DNA of 64,000 nt, from positions 20,794-84,793 of the forward strand of contig JASAND010008554.1 of NCBI GenBank assembly GCA_030248195.1, in the 5' to 3' direction. The position numbers and the translations under genes are program-made. The notes under the pieces were generated by a model. That model worked only from the letters and a program-made list of their open reading frames with translations. It searched no databases and was not told where the DNA came from. Positions 49,511-60,106 of this stretch are shown here, one piece after another; position 1 is the stretch's first letter, and each line of letters starts with the position of its first letter. Origin of the DNA: Trissonchulus latispiculum. Taxonomy: Eukaryota > Nematoda > Enoplea > Enoplida > Ironidae.

Positions 49511-49702
49511 TAATTTAACAACATAGAGTAATAGTAAACGATGAAAGCATGCTCATGAAACAGTTCTGAGCAATAAGCAAGAAAAACAAAAATAGTGACA
49601 AAAAGGTAATTTAACAATATAGAGTAACAGTAAACAATGGAAGCATGCTCATGAAACAGTTCTGAGCAATAGGCAAGAAAAACAAAAATAGTGACAAGAA
49701 GA
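49511..49702. repeat. 96-bp tandem duplication
   Basis: The unit beginning taatttaaca at 49511 is repeated at 49607 with few changes (gcatgctcatgaaacagttc is identical in both). It is non-coding. Confidence 0.9.
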
Positions 49703-49989
49703 AGACAAAGTTATAGAAGCAGCAAAGACAAAAAGTACTGTAAAAGCAGAAAGTCAGAATTTTAGTTCCCGAATTTCCTCTCCCAGATTCATGCACACTG
49801 TTATGAGTGAAGACTATGAGAACGTTATTTAGGAACACTATCAGGTGAGACAGAGTATTTTAAAAGAATTATAGGAAAATGCAATTATTACAAAATTAAA
49901 GAACTAAAAAATGTAAAAGTGGAAGTAAAAAATCATATAGGTAGTCCGGTTAGCAGGGGAAATTTCTGAAGTTTGTTCGCTAAGCTGGG

Positions 49990-50600
49990 GAAACTTCTGA
50001 ATTTGGATGACTGTGGGGCGTTTCACAAAGGGCTCATAGCGCTAAGAGCACCTAAGTTTACTACTTATGAGAAAAGTTAGGAGAATGGTGTTTCACGAAG
50101 AGCTCCTAAACTAAGAGACCTCCTAAATCGGCTCTTAAAATTAGGAGCCCAAAATCGGGCTCATAACGCACTCTCAAGTGCTAATTGTTCAAATATTTAG
50201 CCAAGATAAAGGTGTAATGTATTGTAGTCCTCCAGAAAAGTTCTGTAAAAGCTTATTAGTCATTTTATGAGTTTCAGATGATGAATATGAAGCATAAATA
50301 TCTGATAGTAAATGTTTGGAATTTCGACATTACTTTTGTCAAAAAATAAGAAACAAGTTAATTTTATCCTTGCCTTATATTTGAGAATGTTCGATTTAAA
50401 TGGTCTATTTATTACCATATTTTGTAGGTGAAAATAGTATAAAGTCATTTTAACTTATAAGTCTCTTAACTTTTCCAGCACACCTCATAAGTTCCCAGCG
50501 TGAAAGTGGTTAGAAAGTTAAGAGAAAGGCGCTAAGAGGTGGTTATGAGCGAGCACTAAAATATCTTGGAGAGTAGCGCCACGAAACGATAAGCGGGGCA
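49990..50600. mobile_element. Candidate MITE-like region with imperfect inverted ends
   Basis: The left side has gcgtttcacaaagggctcat followed by gcgctaagag. On the opposite strand the right side has cgtttcgtggcgctactctc and gctcataaccacctcttagc. The short blocks cgtttc, gctcata and ctcttagcgc occur in inverted orientation at the two ends. No target duplication could be fixed, so the boundaries and class are uncertain. It lies 0.5 kb beyond the 3' end of the transposase gene and could be one end of that transposon. Confidence 0.35.
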
Positions 50601-51146
50601 GGCCTGGATGAGGATTGGAGAGTGAGAAAAATAGTAGTTAACAGAGGAAGAACATAAATGAAACAGAAAAAGCCATAAGCATGCTCGATAAAGAGATTGA
50701 TGTAATGCACAATAGATCGATTAGCATTGACAAAAGCCAAAGTTACAACAGTAACGAATCATAAACAAAGTGTTAATACAAAGGCAAAAACAGTTCGCTT
50801 ATTTCCTATTTTCCCTTTGACGGAGAACGTATAGCTACGACACTAAAGAAGGTATCTTCTACTGGGAAAATAGGCAAGGAAAACAACTAAAGATAACAGC
50901 AAAACAAAAAAGACAAAAACCACACTGAGTCAAAAGGAAAGACAAAAGAGCAGAAGACGGAAACAAATTACAATAGACGAACATACATAAACTCATAGAG
51001 ACCCAGAGCAGAAAAAACAGCACAGGGGCAAAACGTAGTGAGAAAAACTATTAATCAGCTTCTATGAACGCCACTCTCTCTAGTCACTATGCATTGTCAG
51101 AACAGTACAGAAACTAAGCATTGAAAAATATAATAAACAAAGAAAA
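50601..51146. other. Purine-rich spacer 3' of the transposase gene
   Basis: A/G-rich on the + strand, without ORFs of note or recognisable repeats. Confidence 0.45.
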
Positions 51147-54100
51147 CTAATGAAATAAATCTTGTAACTGCCGAAGGGCAGGGCTGCCGAAGGTTTCAGC
51201 TCCTGCCTCCTGCATCTTCGCAAATAGTATGAATAGCTGATTTTTTATGCGTTGACAGTTAGCTTCAACGGGACGAATACCAGCAGACAGGAGCATCAGT
51301 TTACGAGAATTAAATGCTGATGCAAGTGAGGGGAAATCAAGTGGCCCTTCTCCCCCTTGCTGCTGACGTACAAGCTGAATCAGTGATAGGTATTCAAGAA
51401 AACACCACCGTACAGGTTTGTGAGGAGATTCAGCAGGGAGACGGAGGGTGTGAAGCCGAGAGACATGTCGCGTTATGAGAATGGGGACATTCATTTCGCG
51501 AGCATTAGCAGAGGCAGGTTGCTGGAACTCATTGAACGGATTCCCGCAACATCTGCAGGTACAGGACTCACACGACATATCATTGACGAAGCAGGGGCAC
51601 CTCGAGGTGTATGTATTGCTCACTCCGTCTAATGAGCAGCAATTCTCAACATTGGCGCAGCAGCGGCAGCCGGCGCCGACTTCGGGAGGTGGCAATGTAG
51701 GACGTCGTTTCCGTTTCTTCAGTAGAATTGGGAGAAGGGCTGAAGGCAAGCTTAGCCATTCCCACCAGAAACAGTTATCGTAGCAGCGCCAAAAAACCAG
51801 GAGACACCCAGTGTCATACTTGAGAAACTCCATTGATAGCGGCGCGATTACCAGTTGAGGAGCGTTTTCGGTATCCGTACTGATTACGGCTGGGACCTGA
51901 CAGTAGTCAACAATCATCTGCACGCACGCGAACTTCCGTGGCCAGTGTTCAGGATATTGTGAAGCCATACCTGTCTGGTCCTGTTCTGAGAGTCCGGCGC
52001 CTGTATACCGGTTCCAGTTACTCGGTTCGGATATATATTGATACAGGCTCTGTAGAAACAGTTCTGGATTCTGCAGGGTGGAGTTCCGATTATCGTCCAT
52101 GTACGTTTTCAGTTTCAATTTCCCGCCGTCACAGCAGAAGGTTCTGCAGAAAGTATCCACTGGATGGCCCCATTCAATAGGAGATGGCAGGACGGAATTT
52201 ACTTTGGCCCAGTGCTCTTCCGAGGATTCGGGCGGGACAGCGTTCAGTTGAAGGATTGGCAAGGCCCTGATAGGGTCTTCTAGTGCTGCGAGAAGAGAGA
52301 GAGACATGTTTCTTTCCATTACTGGAGATTCCTGTAGTAGCAGCTTAGCCCAATAACGTAAGCGTAGTGCAGACGCTTTCTGTATTGGTTCAGGTGGACA
52401 GAGGGACAGTTCATTGATTGTTTGAGACAGAATCTGCTGGCTGGGAGTGAAATCAATTACACCGGTGCAGGCAGCGTGTTTGTTGTAATTCCATTTGTCC
52501 CGCTGTGTTGTGATGTGCGCCACTGCTGTATCCAAGCCAATTTCTGTGCCGCCGCGTTCTGTGGTCCCACGGATCCAGGAGTGGAAAACTTCGTTGAGAT
52601 GCGTTCCCACACCAACAGGGATACAACTGAAAATAATAAAATAGAAACAAGAATATTATTAAAATGTTCTGTATCTCTACTGCTCAGAATCTATTCGTTT
52701 GAAGTCTTTAGATGAGAACACAGGATGCCTCTTTCGAGTAGCTAATCTAGTTTCGATACAGCGCTCTCCTTCCTTTTAGAGTCTATGCAGCCTCGATAGA
52801 CTGAAACTGGCGTCTTTGGCAGTTTTTGAAGATTAAAGTTGACATAAAAAATTTTAACGCGGCAAGCCACTTTGAAAAGCTGCTGTGAGTGCCAGTCGGT
52901 TCCTGTTGTTGTTCGTGCGAAGGCTTTACTTCAACTCAGTTTCACTTAAAGTGGCTATTTAGACTGTATAGAATAAGTCAGAGCTGTATACCAGAGACAA
53001 GTTTCTACAAACAAAATCATGTAATCTAATATTTAAATTTTTCTTCGTATGGTATCATGCAGTACATTAGAATACAAGATGAGTACGGTGTGAGAATGAG
53101 ACAGGGTACACCAGAACATATATATGTGTTAATCATACTATATCATTTTATAAGAAAAACGGCTTAATATTATGAAGAAAAGGGACAGAAACAGGCTCAG
53201 ATAAACAAAGGGGGGAAAGGGGCGGGGAAACTTCCCCCTTGGTTAGATCGCCCACAAGGGTACGCGAAATTTCTGCCACAAGGGCTAAGAAAATTGGCTT
53301 CTAGGGGTAAGAAAATTAAAATAAACGTTTAAGGATTAATATTTCCAAAAAATACCCAAATTTGCTTCCACAAGGGTCAGTGCAATTTGACCTCCCGTTC
53401 AGGTATGGAAACAGGTAGTATAAATAATAAATGTACCTAGTGCAACCGTTTGCAATATGAATTCTCAAATTGGCACAAATACGTTGGAAAGAGTTGGACA
53501 GCAAAGGTTCTGTTTCCTTGGTTTTTGGATTCCAATATGTTTTGTCTTTCCATTCACTGACGAATTTGTCGAAGTTGGCGAGAGTTTCCGGAATATCAGG
53601 AGTGGGGGCCATGCGTTGCTCTTGCCAGTCGAACGGACGTCGGAAGACACGGCGAATTGCGAGTAAAAATTCCTTGTACCCCTTCCGTTTCTTGCTCATG
53701 CAGTCGGACAGCCTTTGCGTGATATGAAAGACATCCAGCTTAATAACGACCTGTTCGCCAAACAGTTCTTTCAGAAAGCGTGCGACAGTGCAACAATTGT
53801 CAACCAGAATATAGTCGACGGTTTTCCCTAATGCCCGAAGCTCATCGGCCGCTGCCCGTATGCAATCCGTGATTTCTGCAAAGCTGGTGCTATCGCAGAA
53901 TTTCAGTCCCATAACCTCCCCAAAACCATCAAGAATTGTAGCCAGCGTATAGTAAATTTTGTTCCACTTTCCGTTATAGGTCAGACCAATTGTTTTCACG
54001 AATTTGAAGGTATGGTCAATGGAGAGGAAGTAGCAGGGGCGCGTGAAGCGGAGACAGTAGGTACAGGTTTTGTGGAGGAGTGAGAGAGGATAGTTTAGAC

Positions 54101-54651
54101 GGAAGTCAAATAAAACCCAGTCCCTTAAATAGTTTTCCTTAGGGGAAACAGCTGTATCCTTTTTTGCCGTACACTCTCTGAAAATGTTCCATTATCGCTC
54201 GGTATGAACGCAATTCGCCAAATAGCTCCCGAACCTGATGAATAAAGTCGTTTGTCATGCCTGATTTCCATAACGAAATGAAAGGCACCGGAACTATTTT
54301 ATTCACCTGATCCAGAATGGATAGAGAGCAGGACGAAATTTGATGCTCATCTGTAGGATCTTCACGGCATGTGTAGAACCGATGGAAAACAAACAATGGC
54401 AAAGTAATATCCCAGAAAATGCGAGGAGGGCGGTCTTTCCTCTTGGCTAAACGAGTTTTCCGTAAAGGCGTTTTGTGGACAGGACACTTGATTTGATTTG
54501 GGAATGTCGCGACAGGATCCCACGAAAGCAGTTTTACCTGCTGCTGTTCTTGGATTGAATTAATGAAAGAAGTCAGAACTGGTTGTTGCGTCGGTTCTTC
54601 AGTCAGCTTTTCCGGGATTTGTGACCAATCGACGCATGTCCTGTCCTTCAT
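51147..54651 (-). CDS. DDE transposase fused to a CXC-type cysteine domain, two exons, one frameshift
   Basis: Exon 54651-53437 and exon 52626-51147 join in phase 2, about 897 residues. The N-terminal part has a zinc-ribbon-like start (CPVH) and Trp/Phe-rich segments. The RNase H-fold core has Asp in SIDHTFKF (codon 54017-54015), Asp in ILVDNCC (53801-53799) followed by KLDVFHITQR, and after the intron GVGTHLNEVFHSW with Glu near 52592-52590. This gives a plausible DDE triad and a GC..I..G.GT..NE..H signature that I have seen in uncharacterised invertebrate transposases. Near 51545-51665 lies CPCF ... CESCTCRCCGN, a CXC (tesmin-like) DNA-binding module, then a helical tail. Between GKK and the next segment a run of six A (near 54161-54166) shifts frame by one. 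The frames on both sides continue the same protein, so this copy is probably inactivated, unless it is a homopolymer sequencing error. An acceptor at about 54703 suggests a 5' exon upstream of the ATG. Confidence 0.83.
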
Positions 54652-56120
54652 TGTTGACGACCCCTGATTCTGCAGCAGCAGAGAGACACAGATGAGCCTA
54701 AAAAGAGAAGTGATAAAAAGGAAAAAAGTAGTAAGAATGTGAGAAAGATGAGCCTAAAAAGAAAAGTGGTAATAATGAAAAAGTAGTAAGAAAGTGAGAG
54801 TACAATACAAATGAGCAGCATATGTTGCTGCGAAGAATGCTCTTAGTAGGTTTTAAAATTCAAAATAATAGATTTTAAAAGGAGCAACCGTAAAGCCTGC
54901 ACGTGGACAACAACAGAAACCGGCTGGCGATCAATTCATGAAAATCCGGGGGTTTGGTCGAAGGTCAAATGGGGGGAGGGGGGACACCATCATACAGCTG
55001 CAGTAATCGGCGACCCGCCTCGTCCATAGAAAAGGAGAAAGGATGTCGCTAAATGTCGAATGATTCGGCAAGTTCGCTAAGAATTAAATGAAGTCAAACA
55101 AATTATCCAAAAATAATAGAAACATTAAATGAGACTATATTAACCTTAAAGCAAACAGCGAGAGAGGATAGTGGAGACAGGAAAATCTGATCATGGATGA
55201 TGAAGTCTAATTTACCGTGAGGTACTCTCTGAAACAGGAAAGTATTTCTTTATAAGTTAACGTAAGTATTTAATGTTATTATCATAAAAAACTTGTGTTT
55301 TTTTTGTAAACTACAAATGGAAAAAGTAAAAATGGTGTAAACACAGGGGAAAGCAAAAGTAAGCCGGAATAGAGAGCCGTGTTGGAGTCATGTAGCAGTC
55401 CCCGGTATGTCGTAATGAAAGCGAATGTGTCTATTCAAAAGGTATCAATAATAGTTAGATTTGGTATGAGAAAAAAATGAGGAAACTATTAAAAGAAAAC
55501 GATGATTAATCTCTAAAATAATGTTAAAATGTTTAATTTTTAAGCGACAGCTTTGACGTAGAAAGGTAGTGTATATCTAGTTGTCCTTCCACCAGTGACC
55601 TCTAGAATAGGAGTAATGATAACGGCAAAATTTAACGACTTGCTTTTCTTTCGTCAATCACACTTATTTCTTGATAAGTATGGAAGTGACGAAAGACAAA
55701 AAAGATTAATACATGTTTAGGTCTTGAATATATGCAAAATCTGAAAATACATAGAACAGGTACCTGGTTCAAATTAAGGCAAACTGTACGATGTTGTGGC
55801 AAATGAGCTCGCTGCAGTTATCTCTGTTTGTTCAGAAGTTACCGACCCTGCACGAGTTTCTAACGTTAAACGATTTGTTGTAGCCTGAATTCTTACAAAG
55901 ACTTGATAAATCAACGAGATTTGCTGGAACCGGTGAATTAGGTGTAGAGAATCCGTCACGTTGCGCTCTGCAAAGAGTGTATCACGTAAAGGTAGCGGAT
56001 GTATACAGTACATAGCAGTAGTCTTGAGTGCGATAATAAGGTGGCGTGAGGTGCCCCCCTACTGAAGAGGAGAAGTAAGCATACGCCTGAAAATGTTAAC
56101 AAAAGAAGGGGATCCTCAGT
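54652..56120. other. Spacer upstream of the transposase, with one possible coding exon
   Basis: 54700-54800 has a local tandem duplication (gatgagcctaaaaagaaaag type unit, about 52 bp apart). From 54900 to 55700 nothing is recognised. A minus-strand stretch, 55966-55774, follows TTTGCAG in phase 1 and reads ERNVTDSLHLIHRFQQISLI onward with no low complexity to a stop. It could be the last exon of another phase-1 gene whose upstream exons lie among the repeats to the right, or a single-exon fragment. Confidence 0.4.
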
Positions 56121-57626
56121 GTCTAGTCAATGGAAACTCGATAGAAAGATAGTAGAATTTGATGGGATGCAATTAATCTATGATGCATGTTTGTATGTAT
56201 ACATTTGAAAACTGGACTTTTGTTATTGTAGCTTTTAGTCGTGTCAACATTTTACATTTTTAGGGATATTTTAAGCTCAAAAATTAATTTGAGCTTACGC
56301 ATACATAGCCAAATAAAAGTCAAAATCTGCGCTGAGATCATATAAGCGAGAATAAATACAGGAGAAGAAATGCGTCGAAATCATTTAAACATGCATCATA
56401 CAAAAATCAGGTTCTATGAAATACAACTAATCCTTTAGTAAGAGATCCTACCCAACAGATGAAAAGTTCGAGAAAACTAAATCAGGAAATGGGGATGCTA
56501 AGAAATGGGGGCCATAGCTCAAATATTGATTCAGATATTAACAACAAAAGATCAATTTGCCTATATTTTTCCAATGGGATTGTATTTACTTCGAACACCA
56601 AAAAGTACGTGGAAAACTTGCACAGGGTATATACGTATAATAAAGGAGGGAAAAGCGTGAAAGTCTTTCCTTCTGATCAAGGGCAAAAACATGCTTTCAC
56701 TCGGCAGAGTATTCCCTTGTTTTTTAACACCTAGTTAGGGCGGCAAAAATGGTAATTTGCATGAATAAAGTTTTGGCACAAAACCAGCAAAAAAGGCGCT
56801 GTTCTGAAGAGAAGTAAAAAAACAGGGGTGGGCGACCTCGTCCATCGAAATAGGCACAGGCTGGTATTTTCTTGTCTAGTCAATGGAAACTCGATAGAAA
56901 GATAGTAGAATTTGATGGGATGCAATTAATCTATGATGCATGTTTGTATGTATACATTTGAAAACTGGACTTTTGTTATTGTAGCTTTTAGTCGTGTCAA
57001 CATTTTACATTTTTAGGGATATTTTAAGCTCAAAAATTAATTTGAGCTTACGCATACATAGCCAAATAAAAGTCAAAATCTGCGCTGAGATCATATAAGC
57101 GAGAATAAATACAGGAGAAGAAATGCGTCGAAATCATTTAAACATGCATCATACAAAAATCAGGTTCTATGAAATACAACTAATCCTTTAGTAAGAGATC
57201 CTACCCAACAGATGAAAAGTTCGAGAAAACTAAATCAGGAAATGGGGATGCTAAGAAATGGGGGCCATAGCTCAAATATTGATTCAGATATTAACAACAA
57301 AAGATCAATTTGCCTATATTTTTCCAACGGGATTGTATTTACTTCGAACACCAAAAAGTACGTGGAAAACTTGCACAGGCTATATACGTATAATAAAGGA
57401 GAGAAAAGCGTGAAAGTCTTTCCTTCTGATCAAGGGCAAAAACATGCTTTCACTCGGCAGAGTATTCCCTTGTTTTTTAACACCTAGTTAGGGCGGCAAA
57501 AATGGTAATTTGCATGAATAAAGTTTTGGCACAAAACCAGCAAAAAAGGCGCTGTTCTGAAGAGCAGCAAAAAAACAGGGGTGGGCGATCTCGTCCATCG
57601 AAATAGGCACAGGCTGGTATTTTCTG
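56121..57626. repeat. 753-bp direct tandem duplication
   Basis: The phrase gtctagtcaatggaaactcg starts at 56121 and again at 56874. The two 753-bp copies are nearly identical (for example a cagggtat/caggctat change), so the duplication is recent. Each ends with the mosaic module that includes cctcgtccatcgaaatagg. The matching 91-codon frames at 56459 and 57212 are by-products of the repeat and show no sign of selection. Confidence 0.9.
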
Positions 57627-58000
57627 CAATACAGTCCCTGCCCTAGGAGAAGCAGCAACCGCTTCCTTTCTATGTATTCTCGATATTCTATACGTTTAAA
57701 TATCTCTTCGCTATTATAGGTACATAGCATTGGAGAAAAAGTGCTGCTTCTCCTGGAGCAAGGAGTATATTACTGAAAAACCCGTCTCTCTTAAAATCCA
57801 TAGACAAGACCGCCCCCGGTTTTTCTTGCTGTATACACCAGTTAAAAGGACCGGAAAAAACTGCGGTTACTCTCTTCAGAGCAGCCTGTATATCAAATGT
57901 CGGAAAACAGAAGAAGCGGAACACATCTCATTTAAAATTTAGCACATACGATGCTCCTCCCGTTCATTTTTTCCTCCCCTTTCCTTTTTGCCCCCCCCCC

Positions 58001-60106
58001 GTTCATCGTTGCTTTTCTTCTGTCGTCCCTGCTTTGAAAATCTTTTCTAGTAGTTTATACGTACATAGGCTATACAAGTTTTTCACGTACTTTTATCAGT
58101 CTTCGATGGAGGGGCCCTCTTGTTTTTTCTTTTTTCAGTGAAATCCTTTTTTCTATGGACGAGGGGGCCATGTGCTATACGTACATATCCTGTTCAAGTT
58201 ATTCACGTACTTTTTATCAGTGCACCAAGAAGCGGCTACTGTCGTCAGGGAAAATTTGTTACTTCTCCTAGAGCAAGAAGTATATTGCTAAAAAAACCAG
58301 CCTCTCCCTCTAAGAAATGGGGGCGCGTCATGTTGAATATTTCGTAGAAACGCCTAATTCTAAACCAATACCCAACCCACCCCCTCGCGCAAGTATGGTT
58401 CGTGGAGTTTATCAGAATTTTTGCGGAGTTATATCTCAGTACAAAGTTCGCCTACATGATCTGATCCCTGCGAGAAAACTTTGAAACAAACACTATCAGT
58501 ATATGGTAGGAAACTGTCTTTGCAGTCGAAAACTGCATCTTATGATCTTAATGAGACGCACCCATTTCTTGGAGGGAGAGGCTGATGTATATACGTATAA
58601 AGTGCGAGAAACGCTTTTCAAAGCAGGAGCCATAGAAGAAAATCAACGATGAACGGGGTGAGCATCGGTTGTACGAAATATTCAGCATGACGCGCCCCCA
58701 TTTTCTTAGAGGGAGAGGCTGGTTTTTTTAGCAATATACTTCCTGCTCTAGGAGAAGCAACAAATTTTCCCTGAGGACAGAAAACTTGCACAGGCTATAT
58801 ACGTATAATAAAGGAGAGAAAAGCGTGAAAGTCTTTCCTTCTGATCAAGGGCAAAAACATGCTTTCACTCGGCAGAGTATTCCCTTGTTTTTTAACACCT
58901 AGTTAGGGCGGCAAAAATGGTAATTTTCATGAATAAAGTTTTGGCACAAAACCAGCAAAAAAGGCGCTGTTGTGAAGAGCAGTAAAAAAACAGGGGGGGG
59001 CGACCTCGTCCATCGAAATAGGCACAGGCTGGTATTTGTTCGTTTCCCCCCTCGTTCATCGTTGCTTTTCTTCTATCGTCCCTGCTTTGAAAATCTTTTC
59101 TAGTAGTTTATACGTACATAGGCTATACAAGTTTTTCACGTACTTTTTATCAGTCTTCGATGGAGGGGCCCTCTTGTTTTTTCTTTTTTGAGTGAAATCC
59201 CTTTTTCTATGGACGAGGGGGCCATGTGCTATACGTACATATCCTGTTCAAGTTATTCACGTACTTTTTATCAGTGCACCAAGAAGCGGCTACTGTCGTC
59301 AGGGAAAATTTGTTACTTCTCCTAGAGCAAGAAGTATATTGCTAAAAAAACCAGCCTCTCCCTCTAAGAAATGGGGGCGCGTCATGTTGAATATTTCGTA
59401 CAAACGCCTAATTCTAAACCAATACCCAACCCACCCCCTAGCGCAAGTATGGTTCGTGGAGTTTATCAGAATTTTTGCGGAGTTATATCTCAGTACAAAG
59501 TTCGCCTACATGATCTGATCCCTGCGAGAAAACTTTGAAACAAACACTATCAGTATATGGTAGGAAACTGTCTTTGCAGTCGAAAACTGCATCTTATGCT
59601 CTTAATGAGACGCTCCCATTTCTTGGAGGGAGAGGCTGATGTATATACGTATAAAGTGCGAGAAACGCTTTTCAAAGCAGGAGCGATAGAAGAAAATCAA
59701 CGATGAACGGGGTGAGCATCGGTTGTACGAAATATTCAGCATGACGCGCCCCCATTTTCTTAGAGGGAGAGGCTGGTTTTTTTAGCAATATACTTCCTGC
59801 TCTAGGAGAAGCAACAAATTTTCCCTGAGGACAGAAAACTTGCACAGGCTATATACGTATAATAAAGGAGAGAAAAGCGTGAAAGTCTTTCCTTCTGATC
59901 AAGGGCAAAAACATGCTTTCACTCGGCAGAGTATTCCCTTGTTTTTAACACCTAGTTAGGGCGGCAAAAATGGTAATTTGCATGAATAAAGTTTTGGCAC
60001 AAAACCAGCAAAATAGGCGCTGTTCGGAAGAGCAGTAAAAAAACAGGGGTGGGCGATCTCGTCCATCGAAATAGGCACAGGCTGGTATTTTCTGCAATAT
60101 AGTCCC
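58001..60106. repeat. 1,053-bp direct tandem duplication of mosaic modules
   Basis: gttcatcgttgcttttcttc begins at 58001 and recurs at 59054. The copies match over about 1 kb with scattered differences. Each contains, in order: a gtacgtataa-type block, a gggccatgtgctatacgtac block, cctaattctaaaccaatacc (shared with the 11.6-12.5 kb array), an inverted gcgagaaacgcttttcaaag block, and the tail of the 753-bp unit (aaaacttgcacaggctat). Confidence 0.9.

Noticed and set aside
13613..54651. Maverick/Polinton or adintovirus
   Set aside because: No protein-primed DNA polymerase B, capsid protein, packaging ATPase or retroviral-type integrase was found outside the Gypsy pol.
56459..57487. Two near-identical 91-codon frames
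   Set aside because: They sit at the same place in the 753-bp duplication. Identity is explained by DNA duplication, with no sign of a protein.
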